Shown here: positions 26,691-39,179 of the stretch, one piece after another | Position numbering within the stretch: the first letter of the stretch is position 1 | Layout of the letters: each line of letters begins with the position of its first letter | Source of the DNA: Trochalopteron elliotii | Taxonomy: Eukaryota > Chordata > Aves > Passeriformes > Leiothrichidae | Length of the DNA stretch: 64,000 bases | Assembly (NCBI GenBank): GCA_024734555.1 | Contig: JANPWX010000108.1 | Coordinates: 599,756-663,755, forward strand | Direction of reading: 5' to 3' | Made by a program: the position numbers and the translations under genes | Notes under the pieces: model-generated | What the model saw: the letters and a program-made list of their open reading frames with translations, nothing else | Told to the model about the DNA's origin: nothing | Databases searched by the model: none

Positions 26691-27322
26691 AATCTGTAAT
26701 AGATATGATGGTAAATTAGTGCAATTAAATATAGGAGATACAATAACTGTAGTAGATGATAGAATGTATATTTTGTAACCCTGTAAATGAAAAGTAAGTC
26801 CTGGTGCCTGGAATGAAGAGGGCGTTTTCCAAGTACCAGGACACACTTTGTGAACTGTGAATGAACAAGTTAACACCCTGATTTACACAAAAAAGCGGAG
26901 TAGCTCGCCAGGATGTGGCTCCTTGAGTTAATCAAATCCTGTACACTTGGACCATCAATTCACCAGTAATCTCGAGGGTGGACCCTGAATTTGGAGAAAT
27001 CAACATCCCAAAAAAGGATTCCCGGAAAATCCTTTCAAACATGTTCCAGTGCCAGGAAATCTGTTCAAGATTCATCACCGAGTGAAAAGACTGTGTTTGA
27101 ATCTGAAGACACAATACCCCCACCCCCCCCCCCCCCCGAGACACAAAATACAGTGGACTCAAACCCCAGTGGAACAGTGCGAGATAGCAGCCCTGCTGTC
27201 CGTCGTCTGTTTCACCCAACATTCAAATGTTGTTTTTCATGGCTGTCCCAGATAGATTATAAAATGGAAAAATAAAATTTATTCTCTTTATCCAATTGGC
27301 TAATTTTCATTTATAACAAATC
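26691..27322 (+). mobile_element. Solo LTR, copy 1, with 4-bp target-site duplication
   Basis: The LTR itself spans 26,695-27,318 (624 bp). It starts TGTAATAG and ends TTTATAACA, so it has the canonical TG...CA ends. It is flanked by a perfect AATC duplication at 26,691-26,694 and 27,319-27,322. A polyadenylation signal AATAAA at 27,271-27,276 near the 3' end fixes the orientation as plus. A C-rich run at 27,117-27,137 interrupts the middle. Compared with copy 2 near 43 kb, a 10-bp block containing the TATA box is missing at 27,154/27,155. A 4-bp duplication is usual for gammaretrovirus-like (class I) ERVs. No internal gag/pol/env sequence adjoins it, so it is a solo LTR left by LTR-LTR recombination. 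An open frame inside it (26,991-27,275) is not a gene. Confidence 0.88.
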
Positions 27323-28482
27323 TGAGGGAAAAAGTAATGTGGACATAAATGTGTAGGCTTACACCAGTTTGCCTCTGGACCAGATAGGACTCTTCCACCT
27401 TTTTTTGTTTACTAAATGCAGATAAGTCTTGGCAATCCAGCCTGCACTGGCAGCTAAGTCCCCCTGGGAGCTCCGGGAAGTCTCATGCAGACAAGGTACA
27501 GAGCAGGCTCCAGCAACCCAGGCCAATGCAGAACACAAAGGATGTGCAGCTGCAGCATGTGCATAACTTGGAAAGCTTCATTAGTCAACAATGCAAGGGA
27601 ATTAACCACCCTTTTGCTTTTTTTCCTTTTTGGTATAGACATTGCTGATGGTGACTGTGCTTTGTATTTGCATAAGGATAATCTATTGTAATGTGTATCT
27701 ATTCAGGTTTACTTGTGATGCTTTCTTCTTATTCTCTTTTATAAAGAACTAAAATGCTTTGGTCCTCTGAGAATAGCATCAATGAATCCCAGAAACTATT
27801 TATTGTTCTATGTACATAATGCACTTGTGCATGGTTCTTTTGGAGTAAAAGAACAATAAATGATTCCTCTGTCCTTGAAAGGGAAGACAAAACTTGTAGA
27901 TGAACATCATTAACTGCTGTTGAAACTTGACAGCCTGTAAAATAAAATGTTTTTAATGGACAAACCTGGTTCAATTATCTCCTAAACTGCATGTGGAATC
28001 TGTTGAGACCTCAAGAGATGTTATTTCTGCAAGAATTGTGAAGACATAGACTTCCCCTTTTAGAATGGATCTGCAATGACTTGTGCCATCAGAGAAAACA
28101 ACTTTGATGATGCATTAACATGGTCCTGACCCAGCTGGTTGGCATGCACTGTCACTCCAAAATTCCATTAATAGGGTGCCTGAGGACATGAACTCAGTTT
28201 GACTTGAAAGCGTCATGTGTTTCAATTAAAAATGCATTTATTTAATTAATGTAGACATTAGAAAGAACATTAGTTTAAAAAGAAAGACTGAATTTGATAG
28301 ACTATCTTCATCTTTTTTTAAGGCATCTGGGAAATGTTGCTTTTTTTGCAAATGTAACATATAGGAAAGGGAGGAACGGAAATGTTGCAAATTAATAGAT
28401 AGGAGTCACTGAGGAAATTATCAGACCTATTGCACTCAAAGTAGTTATATTTGGAGGCAGATAGCTCTCTCTTTTCTCTGCC
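27323..28482. other. Unannotated stretch
   Basis: No gene or recognised repeat. Sequence flanking the LTR shows no primer-binding site or polypurine tract that would mark internal proviral sequence. Confidence 0.5.

Positions 28483-28507
<25 letters not shown>
28483..28507. repeat. T25 homopolymer
   Basis: Twenty-five consecutive T. It could be the tail of a minus-strand retroposed sequence, but nothing recognisable adjoins it. Confidence 0.85.
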
Positions 28508-28514
<7 letters not shown>

Positions 28515-31500
28515 TGGCTGACAAAGAGAGTGCTAATTCCACTCACAGGTGCTAAAAACAACAGGGGTTTGGCCACAATGGAAAAAACGTTTACTGGCAT
28601 CACTTAAAGTGTAAAATCAATGCTTTTTGTAATACAATAAATGTGACAAAATTCCACTGTTGCTGACACCTGAATAATTTCATTGAAAGAGAAAAGTGAA
28701 GAGATGAAGGAAAAATACAGCTAAGAGAAATATCACCATGGATGTTCCTACTATACCTAGTCACCAGAGACTCTATTTTCTATTTTAATAAAATGTTCTG
28801 CTACTCTTACCAACTTAACTCACTTTAAAGATCATTCCCACTCCACAGCAGACTCCAGGACCTTATGAAAAGAAGATTCAAACTCCAAGTACAGTTGCTT
28901 TTTTTGAAGTCTCAGAAGATCTCATGAAGAAGATGCCACTTCAGTCCTCCTTTTATAGATGTAGTTTTCTGATGCAGAGTTCATTTTAAATAATTAGCTG
29001 TCATGTGGATTGTGGTCACAAATGGATACATCTTTCCTGAGACACTCTGTATGGTATCCATTCTTATCAACCTAATGTAAACAGAGATTTAGTTACCCAC
29101 AGACACACCACATAGATCTTATCTAGCCCAGAAATACCAAATTAGCATTGACTGATCCTTGAGCAGCTATCAGCTAGCTGGCAGCTGTGATTTTTCATAT
29201 CCAGTACATCTGCTTGATACCATATACCAAGATCAGATCTAGGGATTTTGGCACCTTTGTCTGGTTGGACAAATCCTTTGACATGTTTTCTCCTTGATGT
29301 GAGTTGAAACAATGAATAACTTCAATTGCATGTGCACTTTTAGCATTGTCTAGATTATTTATTTACTTTGAGTAGTTGTACAAATGGGAGGACAATTCTG
29401 CAATCTGATAAAAACAGGAGAGCTTTGATACTCATCACAGAATAATGATGCATCAGAGAGTGGACACAAAAGTATTGCTTTTTGAGCTGCTGTTACAAAG
29501 CTTAACCTTGCTTATATAAAGAAAAACTGGTAAACTATGAAGGTTTTGTGACCTGTTGAAAGAGATTCAAAATTCTAAGAACATGACAGCTGTACAGAAT
29601 CTTTAAGATATGATACATATGGAGCCATAATAGCTCATGGCTGTCCTGACTTAGCACAACAAAGCAACAGAACCGATCAGTCACTTTAATTTTGCTGATA
29701 TTATACACAAATCCATCCCAGCACCAAGAATATTGCTGATTTTCAGGTGCTTTTTTTTTTCCCAGTTGCTCTTCCCTCTCCATCTTTGCTGGCTCGAGAG
29801 TCTCTGAAGATGCACAGTAACTCAGAGAAGGAACAGATCCATCTAAAATACTCTTGAGGAAGTGAGAGGGTAGCAAATATTCATTCTCATAGAAAACTGT
29901 TCTTAACAGGTTTCATTATGTGGTGGCTCATAGGTGGCTCATAGATCTGCCTCTAATGAGGAGATAGGGAGAAGCATTAAAGGCCAGCCATGGAGAAAGG
30001 CAGAACATTCCCTTTTGGTAGATTCCTACCGTCTTTCCACATTAAAAATACGAGGTAACTGTAACCAAAATGATTTAAAGCAATAGCCTTTTAAAGCAAT
30101 AGCAGAGCATCTCTTTTTGAAGAACAGAAATAAAATTCTTTTAAAACAAATATAATAGTGCTCCTATTTATGCAAGGTTTTCATATGAGACTCCACCTTC
30201 ACTGGGAATGTTAAATGGAAATTCCATTAGATAGGTGGGCGTGGTGGGGAAGGTGGATGGATTTATAATTTATTCTGCACCTGTGAAATCACCATCAAAA
30301 TTCATCAAGTCCCAACAAATTCACTCATGTTTTTTGCATAATCCATTGCTGTGAGAAGCATAAAACAATAAAGCAAGTATGAGCAGAGCCCCTGGCTCTG
30401 GGAGCATCACATATTCTTTCCCTCAAAAATACCCACCTCAAGAAAGCTACATGTTAAAGGTTATAGGTATTACTCCACACAATTCTTTCTCTTCCATGTT
30501 TTAAGGGGATGAAATGGCACACAGCTTTTATCTTTTTTAAATTATAGCTCTTTTTATTTATAAAGACTTCAGCTTGAAAAGCTGTTAAAAGTAATAAACC
30601 ACATCTTTCTGAGAATACAATTCCATTATTTAATCCTGCCCAGAGGCAGCAAAGACACTGGGAAATAATTGTCTTTTCGTCACTCAAGCATGAAACGCCC
30701 AATGTTGTTTGAAACCTATTTTTAACAAACGTCTAATATTCTAGTTCAGAAATCCCTTGACCATAGGCAAGTACAATCTCATTTCTCAGTCTTTTAAAAC
30801 AGTTTGATGAAGTATCCCAGCAGGCATAAGTTGTGTTTTCTTCTCTAAATTTATTTTTTCAGTCAGCAAGGTTTCACTTTTTGCAGCCATCTACCAGATC
30901 ACAATTTCAATATGTAAGCATCTCCATAAGACATTAATTCATCTAATTTCTTCAATATAGAATTTCTCCTTTAATTTTGGGGAAATCAGATGATGAAAAT
31001 GAAACACAGGGAACAGTGGATCCAGATCTTTTGTAGTTAAATGAACATGGCAAGACTGTATTTACTGCAATGGCATTGTTCTGGCACAATTTGCCTTTCT
31101 TGGAAAATTTTAATTTTTCTACTAATTAGCAAATTAGTAGAGCCTTTTAGTATATTTTTCCATGCCATGATCAAGAGATTTTTCATATATCACAAAATCA
31201 CAAGATTCTGGAACTTAGAAATAAATTAATTGGTTAATGTTACCATTGTAGCTCATAATTAATAGGCCCAGTAAGTGAAGATACACAGTAGGATGATGTT
31301 GTTACAGGACTGGATGAGTGCCTCATCCTGACCCCATAAGCTCAGGAGAATAGAACATAAACACTAGATATTGAGGATTGATATTTACTACAAGTGGCCC
31401 ATAAGTAGTAGACTTAGATTCAAATTCAGAGCTAAAGTCTTATAAAGAGTTCTACCTATAAGGTGCTTTAAGTACATCAATAGATTAAATAACACAGAGT

Positions 31501-34380
31501 TTAAAAATAAAACCTTTGCAATATGGGATACATCCAGTGCTTTATATAGACTCTGACTAAATTGAAAGAATTTGAGCATGGACAGAAACCATAATGCAAG
31601 TTGCAGCTACTGAGTTACTCCTGCTTTTCAAAGCTCCAGTGAAGTAACTGGGCCATTTCATGCTGCAATTGAAAAGATCAGGGCCTAAAATAGTGCAGGT
31701 GAAACAGGGAATCCAAAATGTCTCTTAACTGCTGCAGATACACACAGAGTAGCTAAATCAATCAAGAAAACAGGTTAGTGACCTCAAAAAGAAAATTAAA
31801 TAAGTGCATGGCAGAGAACAGAAAATAGTTATTTACAACAGTGCAGTAGCTGGACAAGAAAAATGCAGAAAAAAGTCAGGAGACACCAATTTATATTCTA
31901 TATATTAAAGCTAGGGGTAAAGGTTTATTTCAAGCAAGTGCCATCAAAAACAAATTGTTTCTGAGCCTCAGCCTAAAATGTGGTGCAGCACAGTATCTGA
32001 GCGCAGGCCAGATCTCTGATTGTTGATGAATACTTCTAAAAACAAAAAAGAGGTGAGAACACCAAACAACTCATTAAAAGCATTGCTAAATTTTTATAAA
32101 CTGAGCAGAGCAAAAGCAAAAGAGACAGTTAACATTTTTGTATGTTTGGGCATGTTATTTTTCATTATATTCATTAAAAAGTGAAGCTATCTTCCTTTCC
32201 CAAAAGATACTGATTGGAAGCTGGGGGATGGACCTCACTATGAGTGCTGCATTCTGCTTACATTTGGAAATGTCTAAACAATGTCTTTGTTTATTTCTTT
32301 ATGGAAGTTGTTCAGATTTACTTTGATTATGTTTGGGTTTTATATATACACATGAATACTTGTAAATAATGTTACGGTTTTTAGCAGGACAAAAAGATAT
32401 TATTGCAAATATGCATTTTTCACTAAGATCATGTTGAATAACCTTAAAGACTATCAAGGTAGTACACAGCACAGAGAACAGCTGATTTCTCTGTCCTCTT
32501 GGTTTGCTATTTGCCTTGCCAAATATGTAGTGAAATTGTAATAAAGGGGCTCGGTGAATGGGTTTTAAATGAACTGACAATTGGAGCTTTGAATGATCAC
32601 TGTTTTGTGACTATTTAGGGAACATGACTGCTGGAATTAAAAATGGATAAAGACAAAAACTATCCTCATCTGACAAACCATTCTTCTAAAGAAATTGAAC
32701 TGTGTTTTGGTTTTTTTTTCTTCTCTGCAGAGAAATGATACTTAATCCATTGAGAAGTAAAAACTCTATGAAAGAGACTCTTTACAGGAGCACTTAGGTC
32801 ACTAGGTTAAAGAAAGTGAATGGTATTCCTAATGGAAGATAAACGGTTGCCCTGTGGGGTTTTATCTGTCATAGTAATCTCAAACAGCATTTCATATAAA
32901 AGTAGAGTTAAAAAGACTGTTAAAGCAAGATTTGCCACTGCAGTAAACTAATACCTGTGGCTTACCGCCTCTGCCCTACATATGTGAAATGTTTAAAAGG
33001 TTTGGCAGGAAGCTTTTTCCCACATTTGGCTAGGCATACTCAGTGAACCCAATGTGAGATAATCCAAAACAATTCAGGTTCAACAAAGGTTGGGAAAATA
33101 TTATAGCGGACATAAAGCTTTGATGGAAAGCTTCTTTGATCTTGAGATTATAAAATACACAATTTCTAATCTGACAAATTTTTAGCTGCAAAGCAGAATA
33201 TCTAAACATTCCTCTTTTGTCATAACAGTTTAATCCCTTAAGAATGTGATTTAAACCATTGGGGAGCAAAGGTTACCACAAGATTTGTATGAAAGAGGAA
33301 ACCTGCCTCAGACACCTAGATAGAAAAATGTGAAGGCCATTAAATTATATAACTAAATACTATCTGCAGATTGGCGCTGCCAGGTCACCTTCAGTTCAAG
33401 CTGTGTCAAATATCTGTTGTTCACTGAATGAACACTGAAGTACTTATGATTATTTTATACTTTGGATTTTGTGTTCAAAATGACCCACTTTGCCATCCAT
33501 GAAAAAAAGCATCAATACAATAAGAGTTTAGGTATCAAGAGCTGTGGATTGGGAAGTTTTTGTTCTGGAGGTTTTTTTTGAGGGGGAAGGACCCTGAGCA
33601 TTTCTGATGTGTTTATTAATCTCATAAAAGGCATTTCTTCTTGCTACTAATCTTTCTTAGGGTCATAGACTGAAAAATCTGCAACTAACATAAAAATAAT
33701 GATTTTAAAATTAAAAACACACTTACAAAGCATTGCCTGCCTGTAAGGAGAGCAATTTTTTTAAGTAGGCATGATCAGCAAAAGCAAGTATAAAATTATT
33801 TTGAGTTATACACACCATGATTCAATATCACAAGTCACATGTAAATCCATGCATTGGAGGTCATAAAGTATGATTCTCAGTGCTGATATACCACATATCA
33901 TTAAACAATAATTTGAGCACAAAATCTGATAGAGCACTAGTCAGCTTCTAATGGCTTTAAAGTCAGTTGGATCAGACGTCAAGGGTTTTTTTTATTTAGA
34001 AAGAAGCCCAACAATCAAACAACAAAACTCCTATTTCTTTCCTCTCTGAAACTGAAAGCAATGTTCATCTTTTTTGTTTAAAAAGCCAACAAGTAGAAAT
34101 TTAATTCCATGGTGATTTAATTTCCATGGATCTGCACGTTAGTGTTTGTCATTAATGTTTGCAGCTAAATATCTTTATCCAAACTCCATTCAGTTTTCAG
34201 GTTTTTTAACAAATTGTTTGCTACCCTATAATCAAGCCTGATAAAGAGAAAAAGTCTGGGAGCAGAAGACAGTCTTTGAAATAATGACTAGAATGTTTTT
34301 TTTACAGTCATTATACAAACAAATATAAATAGTGATGATTAACACATGGATTGTCAATTTAGAAAGCATAGCCCAGTACC
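28508..34380. other. Unannotated stretch
   Basis: Nearly 6 kb without recognised genes or interspersed repeats. Small items are a tandem 11-bp duplication (GGTGGCTCATA twice, 29,932-29,953) and a 14-bp repeat TTTAAAGCAATAGC at 30,074-30,087 and 30,090-30,103. Open frames do not exceed 113 codons and match nothing I know. Confidence 0.5.
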
Positions 34381-34388
34381 GTGTTGTA

Positions 34389-34652
34389 CTACAAAATGAG
34401 GAAAACATAGATCTTCATGGTAGAGTTTTTTACAGTAACTGAACTTTTGTTTATACTTGGGCAGAAATCTTCCCATTCAATAGGGAAAAAATAATTTTGA
34501 TAAAACTGAATCTCTATAATCTCAAATTTAGAAGACATCATATCAGAAACAGTAGATATATCAGTTCCTGACATTGTGTTACTTCTTACGTTTCTTGTTT
34601 CTACATCAATGACAAAAGTATTTGTTTTTTCTCCTGTCAAATTGTGCAACAT
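34389..34652 (-). other. Unrecognised ATG-initiated open frame (87 codons)
   Basis: This minus-strand frame begins with a true ATG (34,650-34,652) and has mixed, protein-like composition (it includes DVETRNVRS and TDISTVSDMMSSKFE) rather than low-complexity sequence. There is a stop just upstream. No family is recognised. It lies in a cluster of minus-strand open stretches (34.4-36.4 kb). It could be a decayed exon, a small unannotated ORF, or chance in AT-rich DNA. Confidence 0.12.
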
Positions 34653-34905
34653 TTTCTCTTAATCATTCAAAAATCTTCACAAAATATAATTGTACCAAAA
34701 AAACTCAACAAAAATCCCACATATCCAACAAAACCCATACAAATTTTGGTCTGTCATTATGTTAAATCCAGTGAAAACCACCTAATAGGTGCAAAAGGAG
34801 AGTAAGTTGGGAAGACAGACACCCTAATTGCACAAACCTCATTCCTTTTGGAATCGAGTATACATTTGATTAGAAATAGCATTTTAAAAATAGTAACACA
34901 CTTAC

Positions 34906-35078
34906 TAATCCTTCTGGAATCACAGTTGATCTTCTGCACATGCCCTGTAACCACAAAATGAGGCTTCTGACCCAGTGTAGGATGGTAGGGTCATTGCTCC
35001 TCATGCACAAAGGTCGAATTAAGGACATGGTATTGAGCTCCATAGAATTTGAAGGATGTGGCTCTGCCTGTTCCTTAC
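34906..35078 (-). other. Candidate exon with strong donor, product unrecognised
   Basis: On the minus strand an acceptor-like CTGAGCAG (AG at 35,080-35,079) is followed by 173 bp open in one frame (57 codons plus two bases) and then a strong donor, TTA|GTAAGT (GT at 34,905-34,904). The peptide contains IRPLCMRSNDPTILHWVRS, which looks protein-like, but I recognise no family. The acceptor has only a short pyrimidine tract. Without transcripts or homologues it remains a candidate only. Confidence 0.15.
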
Positions 35079-35767
35079 CTGCTCAGGTAGATATTATATG
35101 GAGGGACTATCAGGTAGAATTCAAATCATTTCCCTAGAACTTTTTCTGTTTCCTGGACGTGCACAATTCTGACAATTAAACTATGTAGACTTCTGTATAA
35201 ATCTAGGCTATTGTTATAACAGACATCATTCATTTCAGAGGGCAAGACCATTAAGACCTCCCTTTACCATCCTCTGTGTCTCTGAAATGCTATTCAGGTT
35301 TCCCGATTCCATGATGCTCTTCAGCAGAACAATTTTGGATGTACAGTTGTCTGCTAATTTAGCGCAATCAGAAAGTCTCATAACATTAAAAACATATTTT
35401 CAATATGTTTCCTTCACCAAACATCATTACAGCTAACTGGAATTGAGAGAACATATGATTTCTTAAAAAAATCAGAAAGTATTTTTACACAGGATATCCA
35501 TTACAACTTCTTCATTTCAGCCACAAAAATTATTTACAGAGGTTTCATAAAATATTTACATAATGTTTTCATTAAATACTCTATTATTAATATCCATCTG
35601 AATCAAAGAGCAGACACTGGGGAAAACCTGTGAGAGAGAAGCAGGGAACTGGGAGAACACTCATGCTGAAACAAGCTATATACACCCATGTGACTGACCC
35701 AGAAACGATTTAGTTGTTGCCAGTACAGCTGTCTTTGAAGTCAGCCAAACAACCATACTCTCCTGCC

Positions 35768-35806
35768 AAAAAAAAAAAAAAAAAAAAAGAAGAAGAAGAA
35801 AGAAAC
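35768..35806. repeat. A21 tract followed by (GAA)n
   Basis: Twenty-one A followed by GAAGAAGAAGAAAGAAA. Simple sequence; it may descend from an old retroposed poly(A) tail. Confidence 0.85.
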
Positions 35807-35981
35807 CCTCATAGTTTGGCATCAGTATTTTGCAACCAGTTTGTCGCAGTTTCAGAGCAGCTATTTTAATTTTTAAAGTGGTCCTTCTCTAATCTTCAGT
35901 TCTTATCTGTTTAACACAGTGTCTCGAACAGTCTTTACTTCCCTGACAGAAACCTCTTCTCTATGTATCCTTCAAATTTAC

Positions 35982-36372
35982 CTTTGCCATCTGCTATTTC
36001 CATTGTTCTTCCACTGATGTGGATGCATTTCATTGTACAACTTCTGTCTTTGCTCTCAGGACAGATCAGTAAAATAAAACCAAACCTCTTATATGTTAAA
36101 TTCTGTCCTGTATTCAGTCTCATGGTCTTTCAAAAGATCCCTCAAGGCCATCATCATTTTGCTTGTGTTTTCTTGATGTTGTCGCATCAGTTTTGACTGA
36201 ATTTCTGCTAAATATTCCAGTCCAAGGTAATAAAATCTTCCTTCTTTCAGAACATGCCTTTTTACTATCAATTGCAGGTTGTTATTTCCTTCACTTGAGA
36301 ACTTGTTATAGTCCAAAAGCACATAATAATATTTAATGACCACCTTCTTCCCCCATCCCAAATCTTTCCTGT
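35982..36372 (-). other. Protein-like open stretches, possible decayed gene or exon (unrecognised)
   Basis: On the minus strand, after an acceptor-like CATCAGCAG (AG at 36,374-36,373), a frame stays open for about 93 codons to a TAA at 36,091-36,089. The peptide is charged and helical-looking, with YYLGLEYLAEIQSKLMRQHQ and MMMALRDLLKDHETEYRTE. A second frame, overlapping the end and shifted by one, continues with ICPESKDRSCTMKCIHISG to a donor-like GCAAAG|GTAAAT (GT at 35,981-35,980). One reading is a coding sequence broken by a frameshift; another is two chance frames. No known family comes to mind. Confidence 0.18.
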
Positions 36373-38281
36373 CTGCTGATGTGCTGTGCAGCTATAAATC
36401 ATAACTAGGATTTATCTTTGCTTTTGTTTCATTACACTTGAAAGATTACTTTTTGTCTTCGTTTTCTTTCAGTTTCCCTGGTGCTTTATTCATAATTTTC
36501 CCAACTTATTGTCTCACTGGGATATTAATTTTGAACCCAGACTAGTTCATATATGTCTGTGAAAATAAACTGCCATGTGGTCTTTCTGACCAATATCTGT
36601 GCTATATTACAAATACTCTTCTTAAGTGAAAAGTTCTCTTGGAAGTTCTTCTTTTCTGTCTTATTACAGTTCAGTTTGTTCATCCATTCTCATCCACTCC
36701 ACCAGTTTTGTATCTTTGTTCTTGTAGGGATAATCTCAGAAATTTTAGACTTCTTATTTAGGTAGAATTTATCACACTAAAACATTTTTGCTCCGTTTAA
36801 AGGTCCGAAACATGACAGAAGTGATGCAGTATCTTTGAAAGCCCTATGACTCATTTGAGTAACAAAACTGGCACTACATTTATCTACATTTAGGCACCTG
36901 AATGATTCCCTATGTGTGCAGTCTAAGTCTGTTTTCAGGCTCCCTCTGTAATCCAGAACAAGTGTACAAAAAAAGCATGACTCTCCAAAGATGCACATCT
37001 CCTATTCATTGACCAGAAAGGAACCTACTGATATCACTTCCAGAGAGGTCAAGTTAATGCAGTGCATCCTGTACTCAGTGACACATCCTTCTAGTCATGG
37101 CAACAGTGGGTATTACTTTCTTCTCTGTTTTTCCTCTATACCTAAAACTGCCCCTGATTATTGCTATATTAATTTCATTTCAAATTTAAGATGGAAACTT
37201 TAACTTTTTGTCTAGCTCATGCCAAGCTCCTCCTAGTGTGGAAAGATATCTGGTTTCAGGATCAGTGATGGAATATATCTTCCTGGATTTCCTCACTTCA
37301 AGTCTGTGTCAGAAATAGGAATAAATTCTAATACTCACAATATAGCAGACTGAAGAAAGATTAGGTTATTCTAGAAAAAGACCACCAAAAAGAAAGTTTT
37401 TTGAGATATCATACATAAAGTAAAATATATTCATAATCCCCAGTTCACCCCATTTTCACTCACAGAAAGCTCTAAGGAGGCAGCATTGAATTTTTTTTTT
37501 TTTAATTTAAGATAGAATGTTAAATGAAGTCAACAACATTAGCCAGAGGTCAAGAAAGCCTGAATTTCAATTTGATGAGGTTGACATTCAATCATCTGAA
37601 AGACCAATATTGCAAACGTTTGACTGCTCTCTCTCAGGAAGAATCAGTAACACAAAAGGGTGAGCATCATTCTTTCCCATTGATTTCAAATGGAAATAGA
37701 GGTGAGTGCACCACAAGTACTGAGCACCTTTCAGGACCAGGACTTAATTTAAGAGAGGAGAAAATGAAACTAAAGTTATAAGAATAGCAGCCTGGAGGTA
37801 TAGTTAGACAAAATGGTCCAGTCAATAGGATGCTGGGAAATAGAGAATGTTAAATAGATAGTACCTTTGTGGAGACCAGGACTTTCAGGAATTGCTGAAT
37901 ATGACTCTCTATATACAAATATTTGGTGGTTAAATTACATATTTAACTAAATGTAATTATTTGAGTGAAGAAGATTACTGGAATATGAGAATAACGTTTA
38001 TAATTTCTTTCTCTGTAAGGACTATCTCATGACGATTTGCACAGAACAATGCTCATTTGGGAGATGTTAGGAAGTTGAGATATTTAAAAAATAAAGAAGG
38101 TTTATAACATTTTTATTGGGAAGGTGAAGAGGGGAGAGAACTCTAGAGTATTTATCTGTCAACCTTATTTTTAACTCAGACATAAATACTTCTTTCACCA
38201 GAATGGACATGCAAATCAGGCCCAGAGCAAAAACCTTTTTAGGAGATAAATGTTCTTCACACTTGTTTTCCTTCTTTGCAG
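36373..38281. other. Unannotated stretch
   Basis: No gene or repeat family recognised. A T13 run lies at 37,491-37,503. A strong polypyrimidine/acceptor (TTTTCCTTCTTTGCAG) ends the interval at 38,281. Confidence 0.45.
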
Positions 38282-38500
38282 ATGATGGCAAGAGTGAATG
38301 TTGCCAGAGAAATTTGTAAAAATAACACTAAATCCAAATCTGAGACAAAGTGCCCCCCATGGAAAAACTGGCTATGCTGGAATAGGTTGGTTTCAGAGCT
38401 AGGCAGGAGAAGCATGAATAGAAGAAAGAAGCTGAGTAGAATAAAGGCTTCATCTGGAAGGGACAAAGGAATTATTCTGGAATTAGAACAAAATGGTTAG
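38282..38500 (+). other. Open frame behind a strong splice acceptor (unrecognised)
   Basis: Directly after a near-ideal acceptor (long pyrimidine tract ending TTTGCAG at 38,281), ATGATGGC opens a 72-codon frame ending in TAG at 38,498-38,500. The peptide is basic (SETKCPPWKNWLCWN; RRSMNRRKKLSRIKASSGR). The PPWK motif followed by basic residues vaguely recalls some retroelement reverse-transcriptase N-terminal regions, but the match is too short to claim. There is no convincing donor inside the frame. It could be a terminal exon or chance. Confidence 0.13.
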
Positions 38501-38886
38501 GAAGCAGACTATACAGAACCACTTTAAAGGTCTAGTGTCAGAAAATAAGAAACAGATTTGATTAAGTGAGGCCAAGTAAACATTGTTCATGAAGAGAAAA
38601 AAAAAAAAATCAATACTACTCCAGGCAAATCTGCAGACTGGGGACAGCATGAAAATGAAGAATGACAAAAAAATAGTATGGTCAGAAGGAAAAAAGGGTA
38701 AGTCTACAAAAACATCTGGTAATTACCTGCACGGTTCTATGGAAAAGATGGCCTCCTACTCAGACTTGGTGCGCCAAGAAGCTTATCAAAAGTTCATTCT
38801 CTTGACAATCCAAGTTCTTGCTAAAAAGCTGTAACTGACTTCTGATAATTTTCAACTGGAACCAGGCATAAGGACAAAGAAATATT

Positions 38887-38902
38887 AAAAAAAAAAAAAA
38901 AA
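38887..38902. repeat. A16 homopolymer
   Basis: Sixteen consecutive A in an A-rich patch. No adjoining retroelement recognised. Confidence 0.8.
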
Positions 38903-39179
38903 GGATCAAGAAATGTAAAAAAAACCCCAAAAATAAAATGGAGGAATTCTGCTCAAAGTGTTCACTCCAAGGTACTGCAACATTTTGTATCAAAATATGA
39001 AACATTGGCCATTTCTCTTGAAGAGAGTGAAGCAGGTGGCGTTTGGAGAAGATTATTACCATTAGGAGGACACAAACCCCTTCTTTTTAAACATTTAAAT
39101 TAAAAACTAATTATGAGTAATAAACATTAATTCCTCCTTTCAGAAAATCTTAAATTCCTTATATATTTGCTTTCAACTG

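Noticed and set aside
26991..27275. Open frame with a proline run and the related frame at 43,242-43,529
   Set aside because: Both lie inside the LTR, correspond to the same non-coding LTR sequence, and the proline run is just the C-tract.
38282..38500. Reverse-transcriptase assignment for the frame with the PPWK motif
   Set aside because: Resemblance is limited to a few residues recalled by eye; catalytic motifs are absent. Kept only as an unrecognised frame.
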